Positions 47,121 to 56,960 of a stretch of 64,000 nucleotides of DNA are shown piece by piece (within the stretch, counting starts at the first letter, position 1; each line of letters starts with the position of its first letter). A program made the position numbers and the translations under genes. The notes beneath the pieces are model-generated. The model searched no databases, had not been told where the DNA came from, and saw only the letters and a list, made by a program, of their open reading frames with translations. Source of the DNA: Fragilaria crotonensis (taxonomy: Eukaryota; Bacillariophyta; Fragilariophyceae; Fragilariales; Fragilariaceae); contig JAKSYS010000030.1 of the NCBI GenBank assembly GCA_022925895.1, positions 1 through 64,000 of the forward strand, given 5' to 3'.

Positions 47121-49475
47121 TCAATTGTTTCGGGAAGTGATAAAATGCACATGTTGGTATAGTGCATGTTCGTCCTCGTATGCGCTCCGGCAACATAGGA
47201 TAGTAAATTTGTTATCTCTGGTCGGGTGAGGGAAGATTGCACCTGGGTGAGGCAGCTTTGCGGAGCAGGGTTTGCGTGGACAAATACTGTCTTTCCCGGG
47301 GTACACTGTTGGAGTTTGGACCCGCTGACGTTGGGCTGCCATTTGGAGTGACTGTATGAGCCACTTGGTTCGGGAACCGGTTTGGCGATTCCCACTGGAT
47401 ACAAAGGGCCGGTTTCGGGATGAAAGATTGCCATTCGAGTCGTGTGCTGCGTCTCTCTTCTTTCTGTTCAATTCCTCCTTTGTATGCTCGGGTTGGAAGA
47501 GTTTGAAAATAACCGATGTATCTCTGTAAGTGCCAGCATTTGCAGACAGCACTGCGAGGGTAAAGCGGCTGCGTAATTCGGCTGCTTGTTGTTGTGCAAT
47601 GTCAAATATAGACGGGGAGATCTCGTTACCTGCTTTGAGGGCTGCTTTATAGTTGGTTTTCCTTGCTTCTGATACGAAACCGATTATTGTTGACTGGATT
47701 TCTTGGCTGACGTTAAACATAACCTCCTTGATGTTACGATGGCGAGCTGCGAATCTGCGACCATCGTTGGTTCGCAGAATCTTCATGAATTTTGCGATTT
47801 CTGCCCAGATAAGTGGCGGTCGCTCAGCATTGAATTCGATGATGACGCACATCAACCCAAAAAAATTTCCAACCATCTCATGGATCTCTGAGAGTGTTCC
47901 CATGTACCCAAAATGGTAGAGATCGGTTGTTTTTGCGTTATACCGACTCTGGTCTTCTTCGACTTGCTCTTGTTGAGTTAGTTGAAGCTCGCCTTGCTGG
48001 CGTGTAATGTATGTCGCACTGTTAGTTCGGGGTGGCGCTAGATGGTGCAATCCGAAGTTGGTTTTGACGCCTTCTGGGTTCAGTACCGTGTGTTGGGACT
48101 CCCATTGGCCCATGCGGATAGCTGCAGTGAGAGGTTGGTCAAACATTCTTGGGACAAGGTTGCTTGACGATGCAAAGCAGTTGTCCTGAAGGCTAAGTTC
48201 AGCCGCCATTGACTCAACTGCTTCCTGCATAGCTTTTGTTGCTTTAGAATTTTTGTTCGCCGTGAGAACGGGTGCGAACAGAGGATGAATAGTTGCTTGG
48301 ACAAACATAGGAGTGTGGGTACCGTCCTCCTCAATCGTATAGTGAACAGCGCCAAAGAGAATACTGTAGAAGCGTTTTGAATCTTCTGCTTCAGAAACTT
48401 TATCCCTTTCGGTTCCTGTAAGCGTCTTGGAAGACGAGTCTGAAATGGCTTTTGCCAACCCGTCAAGCAACGCGGTTATACCAGAGTCCGGATGGGATGG
48501 GATCAATGCTGTCGTACCGATTGCGGCACCTGTTTCTCCCGCAATTGCGAGTGCTTGCTCTGGAGGTGCCGCCTCCAATATTTTTGTTCCATAAGTCAAC
48601 AATGCCTTTTCTTTCTCTTCGAGGACTCGTTTGATAACCTCGTGGTATAAAGCGTCCTCAGGCGTAAGGTATGTCACGATGGTAGTAAATCGGGATACAA
48701 GGGCGCGATTGGCCGTTGTGAATTCGGCTTTTTCGAGGTTTTCATACCGGAAGAGGACGTCCTTTGCTTGCAATGATAAGTTGTCGAGCTTGCGGATGCC
48801 ATATCGCATGGCCTCGTACCAGACTGCGGTCATACTTCCTGGTGTGGCTGATGGGATATCCGATTCGGTGACGACCGACTCCTTGAACTCAGAATAATCC
48901 TTTACTCCTCCAGTGACGGGGATCACCTTTGGAATTGCAACAAAACATGGTTCTTTAGTTGCGACGTTGAGGTCGATGCCAATACGGTCTGGCCCAGCAA
49001 CTTCAATTTCAACAAATTCATCTTCATTTGGTGGAGCATCCTCTTCGAGGGGGTTGGTGTCTGAAGTTGGGAGCTTGAGAACGTTTGCTTCGGCACGGGT
49101 TTCGCAGATGCTGAGGAGGTCGCCTCTCACATCCTTCATCCTGATGGTGACAGGGCAGAAGACTTCTAAAGAGTCACCGAGGCTTCCGGCAAAGACTTCT
49201 TCGTTGTTCCTGCCTTGGGCTGGAAATGGGCACGTCATGACTTGCATTTTGAAGCTCGGCATGACGAATGCGAGTTGCTTGACCACGCTAATGTCACACA
49301 ATGTGGCGAATCTGGTGAGTGGTGAGCAAGTCTTGGCAAATGTTGCGTTGACTTTCTCGACATGGTCGGGGTTGGGGTCGTATGCGTCTGCGAAGCTAGA
49401 GAGCTTAGCGGCAGTTGCGACGTTGAGTGCGCGTTCGCGGAACGAGAGGTCTCGGGCTGCGGTTGCAAAGTTCAT
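47121..49475 (-). CDS. Gag-like protein of the retroelement
   Basis: 784-residue frame, the first gene after the leader. I see no zinc knuckle and no named domain. The N-terminal two thirds are mixed helix, with long helical stretches such as VIKRVLEEKEKALLTYGTKIL and ALIPSHPDSGITALLDGLAK. The C-terminal part is basic and Ser/Asn/Arg-rich, then Cys/His-containing (KFTILCCRSAYEDEHALYQHVHF). Position and composition fit ORF1/gag of DIRS-order elements. Function inferred from place only. Confidence 0.6.
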   Translation of the reverse strand: MNFATAARDLSFRERALNVATAAKLSSFADAYDPNPDHVEKVNATFAKTCSPLTRFATLCDISVVKQLAFVMPSFKMQVMTCPFPAQGRNNEEVFAGSLGDSLEVFCPVTIRMKDVRGDLLSICETRAEANVLKLPTSDTNPLEEDAPPNEDEFVEIEVAGPDRIGIDLNVATKEPCFVAIPKVIPVTGGVKDYSEFKESVVTESDIPSATPGSMTAVWYEAMRYGIRKLDNLSLQAKDVLFRYENLEKAEFTTANRALVSRFTTIVTYLTPEDALYHEVIKRVLEEKEKALLTYGTKILEAAPPEQALAIAGETGAAIGTTALIPSHPDSGITALLDGLAKAISDSSSKTLTGTERDKVSEAEDSKRFYSILFGAVHYTIEEDGTHTPMFVQATIHPLFAPVLTANKNSKATKAMQEAVESMAAELSLQDNCFASSSNLVPRMFDQPLTAAIRMGQWESQHTVLNPEGVKTNFGLHHLAPPRTNSATYITRQQGELQLTQQEQVEEDQSRYNAKTTDLYHFGYMGTLSEIHEMVGNFFGLMCVIIEFNAERPPLIWAEIAKFMKILRTNDGRRFAARHRNIKEVMFNVSQEIQSTIIGFVSEARKTNYKAALKAGNEISPSIFDIAQQQAAELRSRFTLAVLSANAGTYRDTSVIFKLFQPEHTKEELNRKKRDAAHDSNGNLSSRNRPFVSSGNRQTGSRTKWLIQSLQMAAQRQRVQTPTVYPGKDSICPRKPCSAKLPHPGAIFPHPTRDNKFTILCCRSAYEDEHALYQHVHFITSRNN

Positions 49476-50771
49476 CTTGTGTTGTGAAGGCTTATCGAGA
49501 AATTCGACGGATTGTGAGCTTATTTGGTAAATCGCGATGAGTATAAATGGAAACGTTGACCTTTACGTTACGTGCAGATAAATACTGCATTTATTGGAAG
49601 GACGGGGTTGAGTAACACTTTGCTAAATAATGGTTTATATTGCGAAGGGAATGAAATTAATTGCGTCATCTGTCTTAAAACTTCGCTATAATAATGTTGG
49701 TTTACATAGGTGAATGTGATCTTGGTAAGTGGGTCTGGTTTGCATATCCAGATGCTAGTGTAGGGATAGATAGGGAGGTAAAGTGGGAATGGGCTCATTG
49801 GGACGTGAGAAATCATAGCTGTATTTATGTTTGATCTCGAATAAAAGTGTGAACGAAGATTTTACTAGTCGGGATGTGAGGACAAAAGTCCCGGACCAGA
49901 ATTCGGACATTTATTGACCTTACAGTTATGCCGGCCCCAGTAGTAATTTTGGTCATTTCTACTATCATAGAGTCATAGCCCAGTTGCGTGTGTGAGACAT
50001 TGGGCTGGGCTTGAATGAAATTCGTCTTAGAACTGATTGGGATGTATTAGGCTTTTTGGGTTTTCATCATGAGATAACGATTTGGTTCGTGTGGGTGCTT
50101 TCAATTGCGATTGAGATGATGGATACGGATTGCTATGGTTTGTTTATGATCGTAATTGTTGAAAATTGGATCTCATCGTTACGAGCAACGCGTTGTAATA
50201 TGGAATAGTTCGCTACGAACGCTGATTACTTTGTGTGCAGTCATGTCCGTCTGTTTTTTAAAAAAAATTGTATTTTTCCCTTGAGTTGTTTTTCGCCATT
50301 GATCGGTAGCTGTAGTTGGTGTAAAGTAATATTGGATCGAATGGCAGAGCATGTTCATCCGTAGGTGTAAAAGTGATACCAAAAAGGCTAGGATGTGTAA
50401 ATTTCGAGCATTAGGTGTCAGATAAGTTGCCGCTCGGCAGGGGTTATCGACCGATCGTGTGCGCGCCATTGGCTAGATATTGATAAGCGCAATGGTTTGC
50501 TGAAAGACTGCTGGACCCTGATTAAAAGGGTACCATGCAGGTATAACTTTGTTATAATGCCGTATCGAAAGATAACGAAGCATCATTAGTCAGACGATTA
50601 CTGCGTCGCAGTAGTCGTCGACTGTTGTTTACAACTGAAGCGCGCCATTGGTCAGATTTTGATAGACACAATGGTTTGCAAAATAAATGTTGGGCTCATT
50701 TGAGCTCCAAACATAAGCAGATCAGAGATAGTAAGCAACACGCGTAGTGTCGCTTCATTGTCGTGATCAAA
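49476..50771 (-). other. 5' leader of the retroelement
   Basis: About 1.3 kb between A1 and the gag-like gene, without a convincing frame. It contains a 40 bp unit twice, 50461-50500 and 50641-50680, exactly 180 bp apart and differing at a few places; both begin GCGCGCCATTGG. Confidence 0.55.
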
Positions 50772-51020
50772 TTAGCAAAAAAAAAGTACATCGGCAGATA
50801 TCGCATCACCGATGTATTCAAATCGCTCATTTGCAAAACAAGTGAGTGATTTCCATCAGGGAACAAGTTGTTTGCCCTCGACCGCGCTGCGGTCGAATGT
50901 CCTAGGGCCGTCAGTATGTCATTTACGTAACGACAGATGTTAGATAGACACTTGGGTACTGCAATAGAAGGGAGTAGCTTACTCGTCTACTGTTGCATTG
51001 GCTTAGTGTCTTATCTGCAA
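50772..51020 (-). repeat. Split direct repeat A1 (outer, 5' end of element)
   Basis: 249 bp, matching A2 at 41976-42222. It ends TTATCTGCAA on the plus strand, after which the flank becomes GTAC-rich host DNA. No target duplication is visible, as expected for tyrosine-recombinase insertion. Confidence 0.9.
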
Positions 51021-51538
51021 ATATGTCATATGTACATTACAACGGAGCTCCGGAGTACTTGTACTCCTACTACCGTAGTAGCTCTAGCAGCTAGCACGAG
51101 TATGATAGTTAATTGTATCATCTAGCATGCAAAAAAAAAAAACTGTGAAACTGGCACAGTGTCCCAGATAGAAGTACTGGAAGTAGTGTGTATTGCATAC
51201 TGGAGTACAAGTACAAGTACTCAGTTCTAATGTTGTTGTGTGTGTAAAATTCCAAAATTCGAGGCTGGTACAGTATGTGATTAGTCTACTGATGCAGACG
51301 TAGCAGTACTACTCCTACTCTACAGTCTACCTACATCCACATTGTATGCAGCTCAGAACCCAATCGAGCATCATTCATAAAAATCGCGCCTCCAAAAAGG
51401 GGCAGAATTTGACGGTGCGATATATTGACATCGACAGATATTGCATCCGAGTCTGATTTTCAAGTCGAGTGATTTCAATCATTGGGTTTGACGTTTGACC
51501 TTACTGTTCAGTGTTTTGTTTGATCTCAGTCCTGCACC
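51021..51538. promoter_or_regulatory. GTAC-rich upstream region of GMP synthase
   Basis: 518 bp. 51040-51330 is dense in GTAC/AGTACT words and has a run of ten A at about 51131. The last 100 bp before the GMP synthase start contain a stretch (51425-51490) that loosely resembles the start of repeat A (GACATCGACAGATATTGCATC). The recombinase element ends 519 bp before the start codon. Confidence 0.4.
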
Positions 51539-53301
51539 ATGAGCGAAGAATATTTGCAGCAGTCTGCGCACTTGGGAAACGTAGCCCGGTGAGTTCTGTG
51601 CGCTCAACATTTCTATTGGATTCGACCAATTCTGGCTCACCTTTCTCGTTCGTCGCCCACTTCCCTTCAGTCCCCAAGTTGCAATCCTTGACTTTGGCTC
51701 GCAGTATTCACACCTGATTGCCCGTCGTGTTCGTGAAATGCACGTTTACTGTGAATTGTATTCCTGTTTGGTGGATGCCGAACTTTTGGAAAAGCATGAA
51801 ATCACTGCCATTATTCTTTCCGGTGGCCCTTCAAGTGTCTACGACGAAAACGCCCCTCATGTTTCCGACGGAGTTTGGAAGCTCATCGAGGAACGCAATA
51901 TTCCAGTTCTGGGCATTTGTTACGGCATGCAAGAGCTTGCCCATGCGTTTGGTGGCGAGGTTGCTCCTGGCCTCAAACATGAGTACGGCAAGTCCACGGT
52001 CCGACGCGTCGAGGGGTGCGACAGCAAACTCTTTGAAGGACTTCCTTCGGAGTTTCAAATGTGGATGTCTCATGGGGACAAACTTAGTCAGGTTCCTGAA
52101 GGATATAAACCTGTTGGTGAGTTACTCTCATGTTTGTGTTCAGTCGCGTTTGCGTGAGCTGCGACTAATTTCAAACAACTCAGGTGACACGGACAATGCC
52201 GAGTATGTGGCGATTGAAAACTTGGAGAAGCGCAGGTGGGGACTTCAGTTTCACCCAGAAGTTACGCACTCTCCTCTTGGAAAGGACATTTTGAAGAACT
52301 TTGTTATCGGCATTGCTGGAGCGGTGCCGAACTGGGTAATGACGGATTATGCAAACGAGTTCATTGAAGCCGTTAGATTACAAGTAGGTCCAACAGGACA
52401 TGTCATGGGAGCCGTAAGTGGAGGCGTTGACTCGACAGTCGCAGCTGTTTTGATGACAAAGGCCATTGGTGATCGCTTCCATGCTGTCATGGTGGACACC
52501 GGATGTCTGCGCAAAGATGAGGCAGTGAGTGTGTTGAAGCGAATGCGTGAGGACTGTGGGGTCAATTTGCGATGTGTCGATGCGGCCGACCGTTTTATGG
52601 GACTGTTGAAAGGCGTCACCGACCCAGAGCAGAAACGAAAGATTATTGGGTCAACCTTCATTGCAGTGTTTCAGGAAGAAGCCAAGAAGATCGAGGATGA
52701 CGGATTCCACTGCGACTGGCTTCTCCAGGGCACATTGTATCCCGATGTCATTGAGAGTATCTCCTACAAGGGCCCCTCTGCGTGCATCAAAACTCACCAC
52801 AATGTTGGAGGTCTTCCAGCTACCATGAAGCTGAAGCTTATCGAACCACTTCGCGAGCTCTTCAAAGACGAAGTTCGCGAGCTCGGAATTGCGTTGGGCA
52901 TTGACGAAATCTCCGTATGGCGTCACCCGTTCCCCGGTCCAGGTTTGGCCATACGAATTCTTGGCGAAGTCACCCCCGAACGAGTCAAGATCTTACAAGA
53001 CGCTGACGCCATTATGATCGAAGAACTCCACGCATCTGGACACTACCGGAAGATTGGCCAGGCTTTCGTGGTGCTCTTGCCAGTCAAGACTGTGGGCGTC
53101 ATGGGAGACGGAAGAACGTACGAGAACTGCGCGGCTGTTCGGTGTGTCGAGACAACAGACTTCATGACAGCAGATTTCTATCCTCTTCCATATGAAGTCA
53201 TGGGAAGAATGTCGAGTCGCATTATTAACGAGGTTCGAGGGATCAATCGTTTGTGCTACGACATCAGTTCGAAGCCTCCAGCAACGATTGAATGGGAATA
53301 A
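51539..53301 (+). CDS. guaA: GMP synthase (glutamine-hydrolysing)
   Basis: Makes GMP from XMP, ATP and glutamine. Three exons: 51539-51588, 51671-52116, 52184-53301, with GT-AG introns of 82 and 67 bp in phases 2 and 1; 537 residues. The class I glutamine amidotransferase domain shows [17 protein letters not shown] and GICYGMQ with the catalytic Cys; FHPEVTHS gives the His and Glu. The ATP-pyrophosphatase domain has the P-loop SGGVDST and GCLRKDEA. The dimerisation domain has [17 protein letters not shown] and ends PPATIEWE, the usual terminus. All key residues are present and the frame is intact. Convergent with the HMG-box-like gene 64 bp away. Confidence 0.95.
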
Positions 53302-53365
53302 AATTGATTATTTGTTTTTTGTCACCAGAAATTGTACTTCGCTTTCGTAGGGAATGCATTGCTAA

Positions 53366-54220
53366 TTATACCTCAACAAAGAGGAGATCGTCCTTGTCTT
53401 CATCGCTTTCGTCATCGCTCTCTTTTAGCGATTCGTCATCACTAGAGCTATCGTCACTGGATTCATCAGGGTGCTTCGTCACCGATTCTTTACTGCTGAC
53501 GGCCCGCGAGTCCTTGCCATCGGCTCCGACATTTGTCTCTGCGTCGTGGGCAGGTCCTGTTATTCTCTCGGTCGCTTCAGCGTCGGGAATTACTGCAGGA
53601 GTCGTCACCTTGGTTGTGTTCCCTTTGCCTCTGGTTGCTGCCTTTTTGGATGACTTTTTTGGGGTCAACTTCATCGCAGAATCTCTTTCTATTTCCTCTT
53701 GTGCCTTTTCCCAGTACGGCAAACGTTGATTAGGATTCATCGCAGCCCATAGTTTCAAGAGTTTTTGCCGAACCAAGTTGTCGCTTATGTTTGCAACCCC
53801 AAACTCCGCCGCAATGGCAGGGCCGTGGTCGTGGCGGAACCAGTAGAATGCAGTCTTGGAATTAGTCGTGGTCCTCCTCTTGCTGGGAATTTCGCTGCTT
53901 GGTTTGCGAGTGATTCTCTTAATCCCGTTGCGGGCCAGCAGCCGTTCGAGATAATCGACTCTCTTTTGAATTTGCAACATGCTTTCATAGGATTTCAAAG
54001 CAAGCGCAGTGGTATTTTCTTGGATAATTTGCCGTTGACGACTCTCTGGTGATGGTTCATCGATAGCCCATGACGATGGCGACTGAGGATCAGACGCAAT
54101 CCTTTCGAGAACAGCAGCCTGTTGTTCAAACAAATCAGAGTGCTGACGAAACATTTTCGCCGCAACTCCCAAGATGAGAGTTGTCCTATGTTTTTCATTG
54201 TTTCCGGCATCGGATGTCAT
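53366..54220 (-). CDS. HMG-box-like nuclear protein with acidic tail
   Basis: 284 residues, start ATG at 54220. The N-terminal 95 residues are helical, with a likely coiled coil around LKSYESMLQIQKRVDYLERLL. A basic hinge (KRITRKPSSEIPSKRR) leads into a block resembling an HMG box: TAFYWFRHDHGPAIAAEF, then KLLKLWAAMNPNQRLPYWEKAQEE, where the spaced aromatic and Trp residues match. Then comes a Lys-rich stretch (KLTPKKSSKKAATRGKG) and a strongly acidic Ser/Asp/Glu tail. This is the composition of chromatin-bending proteins. The HMG call is by pattern; confidence is moderate. Confidence 0.65.
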   Translation of the reverse strand: MTSDAGNNEKHRTTLILGVAAKMFRQHSDLFEQQAAVLERIASDPQSPSSWAIDEPSPESRQRQIIQENTTALALKSYESMLQIQKRVDYLERLLARNGIKRITRKPSSEIPSKRRTTTNSKTAFYWFRHDHGPAIAAEFGVANISDNLVRQKLLKLWAAMNPNQRLPYWEKAQEEIERDSAMKLTPKKSSKKAATRGKGNTTKVTTPAVIPDAEATERITGPAHDAETNVGADGKDSRAVSSKESVTKHPDESSDDSSSDDESLKESDDESDEDKDDLLFVEV

Positions 54221-54585
54221 TTGGAAGTTGAGTTTCCTTGCCAGTCATGCGTCAATGTGTCGATCCTGGTATGTCACACTCGATGATCGCAGCCGTTGAG
54301 AGCTATGGTTTCTAGAGTGAAGAGATCAAGCTGCAGTGCCCATGCGTCGCAGCAAAGAAGTGAAACCGATTGTTTCGATGAAGTTTTTGATTTTTGAGGA
54401 CTTGCGCCTGGGGCAATGTGTTAGTGATCCACTGTCACTCTGTCACACTGTCACTCATACTTACTGTAAGGTTAAATACCATACGGTAATACAGTAGACA
54501 GTCCCTTTTATTTCTTCGTCTGTCCATGACCCGTTCCAATAGAATTCTGAGAATCAGAACCCTGGTACCGGTTTGCAAAACAAAA

Positions 54586-54745
54586 ATGGTTTGAATTCAT
54601 CCCTTACTAAGTAATTCAAACCATGAGTGTTGTTGATAACTTCAACAACACTCTTTTTATTATGGACAACACTTCCCAGGAAGTGGGATTAAGACAACAG
54701 CACTTCATTTGTGAGACTCCAACTAGCAAGTGTTGGAAATCTCAC
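54586..54745. other. Row of four inverted repeats (hairpin cluster 1)
   Basis: Seen directly: (1) ATGGTTTGAATT at 54586-54597 pairs perfectly with 54613-54624; (2) GAGTGTTGTTGA at 54625-54636 pairs with 54642-54653 across a 5-base loop and is followed by five T; (3) CACTTCC/GGAAGTG at 54670-54685; (4) GTGAGA plus TCCAAC at 54711-54721 pair with GTTGGA and TCTCAC ending at 54745. Stems 1 and 2 abut. Two 12 bp perfect stems in a row are unlikely by chance. May be a structured RNA, a foldback element or a transcript end. Confidence 0.6.
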
Positions 54746-55158
54746 CTTCATTTTTCATCCTAACTTAATCTTGTAATATTCCAAACCAAAAACAGTAAAG
54801 GCCTTTACTAGTTAGCATCTACGTTTCCTACATACTTGTATCAACAAATCTACTGCCATGGTGTATGTCTTCACAACACCATCGCCCAAAGCTGGACAAT
54901 CCGTTAGGTTCGCTTCCTCACACCATGTCAAGTCCGACGCCAGACTTCTAGGTCCTCCTACTAACCTTAAGTCTACCGTCAGCCAGTACTTGTGTACCGA
55001 CCACACAAACACTGTTACAATAAGACTCTATACACTATGATATCACTATATGCATACACTACACAGGATACAGTGTGTAAGTAGCACAGTAGCTTAGTAT
55101 TACCATTCCTCCTCGAGACAGCTCGACAGCCCCCCGCAAGCCGTAAAGCTGCAGGCAC

Positions 55159-55263
55159 AAGCTGCAAGCTGCAAGCTGCAAGCTGCAAGCTGCAAGCTGC
55201 AAGCTGCAAGCTGACAGCTGACAGCTGACAGCTGACGGCTGACGGCTGACAGCTGACAGCTGA
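55159..55263. repeat. 7-base tandem repeat that changes unit midway
   Basis: Seven copies of AAGCTGC followed by eight copies of CTGACAG or CTGACGG. Both halves keep a 7-base period and an AGCTG core, so the second array seems to have grown from a variant of the first. No spacer structure, so not a CRISPR array. Confidence 0.9.
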
Positions 55264-55647
55264 CACCCGCCTGACACCATACACCATATCATACCCAAAC
55301 CTGAAGAATAACTCTAGTAAGAACCCATTAGCTATGAGTGCTGGCCATGATGAAAATCTATGACATGTGTATATGATAAAAACTGAAATTCCTTAGGCAA
55401 GGTATTGTCAATACCAAATATGCGGTACTTCAACCCTTAAGAACTTACGAATGACCAGGAATTCACGACGATGTAGCTAGAATGGTGCAAGTACTGAAGT
55501 TGGGTGGCAGTTAATACAACAAGTACGTAACTTGGCAAGTCCTGGAGAGTTGCAACAAAGAAAACCTGAATACGAGCGAGCTCATAAATATCGTCGACAA
55601 GGTCTGACAGTGCAAGCACCAATAAAACTTAAGTATCACCTGGAACC

Positions 55648-56960
55648 ATGACGAGCTGGCCCTGGATAAAAGGCGTCGATGTTGCCAATGCTGATCCCAT
55701 CCCACTCGTTAATGAGTATGACGAGAGACCTTCTGTTAAGGCTCTCATCAACAAGAACCGTAAAATAATTGATCAAATGAAGCAAGAGTTGCTCTACGAT
55801 GCTGACAAACACGGCGATCTGAGGATCCTTCGTTTCCTTTTGAGCCATAAGAAGCATACAAAGGCCGCCCTGAAGGCAGCAAAGACAATGCTTGCTTTCC
55901 GCAAGGAGCACAAGTTAGATGAACGCGATATTCGCGGTGAACCGTTGGGTAAAAGTTGCAAGGACACAGCTGTCGTGGAGTTTTTAAAACATCTGTCTGA
56001 CGATGCAATTACGTTCGGTGTACCCGATGTCAAACGTGGAGTGGTTGGTTTCTTTCGCTATGCTGGAATCGATCAGCATGAGCTAGTCAAGAATCTCGAC
56101 CAATCGTTTTGGTTGTCTACCTTTTGTTATGCCAGCAAATGGTCGTTCCAATGGACAAACTACATCACTTGTGCCCTACGCGCGAAGTAAATCAGTTTTT
56201 GTAGATTAATTTGTAGCTAGTTTTAAGGGGGTAATAATTGTAGACTATAAAAAGTTATGAGACTGATCAACAACAAGTTGAGATCAGTCCCATCCCTGGT
56301 GGGATTGAACTGATCCCCTTGGATTACCTAGGAGACTCAGTAAGTCTCCAGGAGTTGTCAACCAGCCAGTTCTCATTTCTACTGGTTACTCACTTAAGGT
56401 GTACGGTTGTACTGTTGTACAGGATCAGTGTTGCATTGTTACACTGTACTGTTGTACTACTAGTCTAGTCTACTTATCCAAGTACTATACATGGCCATTG
56501 TATTGTAGTACTGGATACTAGTAATTGTAGTATACTGTATGGCACTACACTAAGGGCATGGGCGGTGTACTGCAACTCGAACCACCGGTCAATTGACCAA
56601 AAATGTTTGCATCATGAATATGCAGGGATTTTCCTTATCAAGTATTTCTCATGAAAATATGAAGCGTGACGGAGCGGCCATGGCTGTTATGGAGGATTGC
56701 TGTTACCCGCAATTGTTGCAGGAAGTATTCGTTTGTGTTCCTCCTTTCTATATTCAAATCCCCTGGCGCATCTTTTGTCCATTGCTACCTAAGCGCGTTG
56801 TGAAAAAATAGACTTCATTGTTCCACTCACGAGGACAAAGGAGCGGATGCAACTTTTCAGGTATATTTCTGAGGAAAACCTTCCTGCTCGGTTCAGAGGC
56901 AAATATGAGATCTGGCTTATTGAATTTCATCCATCTGTGGTTGGATGAGAAGCAAGGCCT
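55648..56960 (+). pseudogene. CRAL-TRIO (SEC14-like) lipid-transfer gene, interrupted
   Basis: SEC14-type proteins carry phospholipids or other lipids between membranes. The N-terminal part (55648-56169, start ATG at 55648) has the CRAL-TRIO N-domain: DLRILRFLLSHKKHTKAALKAAKTML then AFRKEHKLDERDI. The lipid-binding domain breaks after QWTNYIT. It resumes at 56578 as RTTGQLTKNVCIMNMQGFSLS, then CYPQLLQEVFVCVPPFYIQI, FCPLLPKRVVKK and, after one frame change at six A (56803-56808), IDFIVPLTRTKERM and LPARFRGKYE. 408 bp lie between the halves. Either this is an insertion and the gene is dead, or it is an unusually long intron (GT at 56171, AG at 56554, which would add seven residues). Insertion plus frame change favours a pseudogene. 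Confidence 0.72.
56170..56577. other. 408 bp insert in the CRAL-TRIO gene with hairpin cluster 2
   Basis: Lies between two conserved neighbouring codons of the CRAL-TRIO domain and is flanked by ACT on both sides (56167-56169 and 56575-56577). Its first half has a row of hairpins: GACTGATC/GATCAGTC (56261-56289), TCCCA/TGGGA just after, GGAGACT/AGTCTCC (about 56330-56350) and AACCAG/CTGGTT (56360-56387). The second half (56390-56550) is GTAC-rich. No long terminal inverted repeat. Confidence 0.55.

Larger units (their letters stand above)
41710..51020 (-). mobile_element. Tyrosine-recombinase retroelement with split direct repeats (Ngaro/PAT-like), 9.3 kb
   Basis: Read on the minus strand the order is: repeat A1 (51020-50772), leader, gag-like gene, reverse transcriptase, RNase H, tyrosine recombinase, repeat B1 (42464-42223), repeat A2 (42222-41976), a 24 bp spacer, repeat B2 (41951-41710). 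A1-genes-B1-A2-B2 is the split-direct-repeat layout known for PAT, Ngaro and related DIRS-order elements. No methyltransferase gene is seen, which favours Ngaro-like over PAT-like (inference). The two B copies have the same length and look identical by eye; the A copies differ mainly in an A-run. So the insertion is young. The polymerase region appears broken in about three places; the rest is open. No integrase and no LTRs are present. Confidence 0.85.
54221..55647. other. Gene-poor region with hairpins and a 7-base satellite
   Basis: About 1.4 kb without a convincing gene. It holds a row of four hairpins (54586-54745) and a 7-base tandem repeat (55159-55263), listed separately. A 60-residue plus frame at 54858-55040 has no recognisable content. 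Confidence 0.5.

Noticed and set aside
48913-49530. Plus-strand frame of 205 residues
   Set aside because: Antisense shadow of the gag-like gene; composition is Ser/Thr/Leu-rich as expected of a mirrored frame.
54858-55040. Plus-strand 60-residue frame
   Set aside because: No conserved features and open by chance in AT-balanced DNA.
55159-55263. CRISPR-like array
   Set aside because: Units are 7 bases and directly tandem with no spacers, in a eukaryotic context.
55015-55298. Minus-strand frames reading SCQLSAVS-type repeats
   Set aside because: They are only the translation of the 7-base tandem repeat, which is open in several frames.
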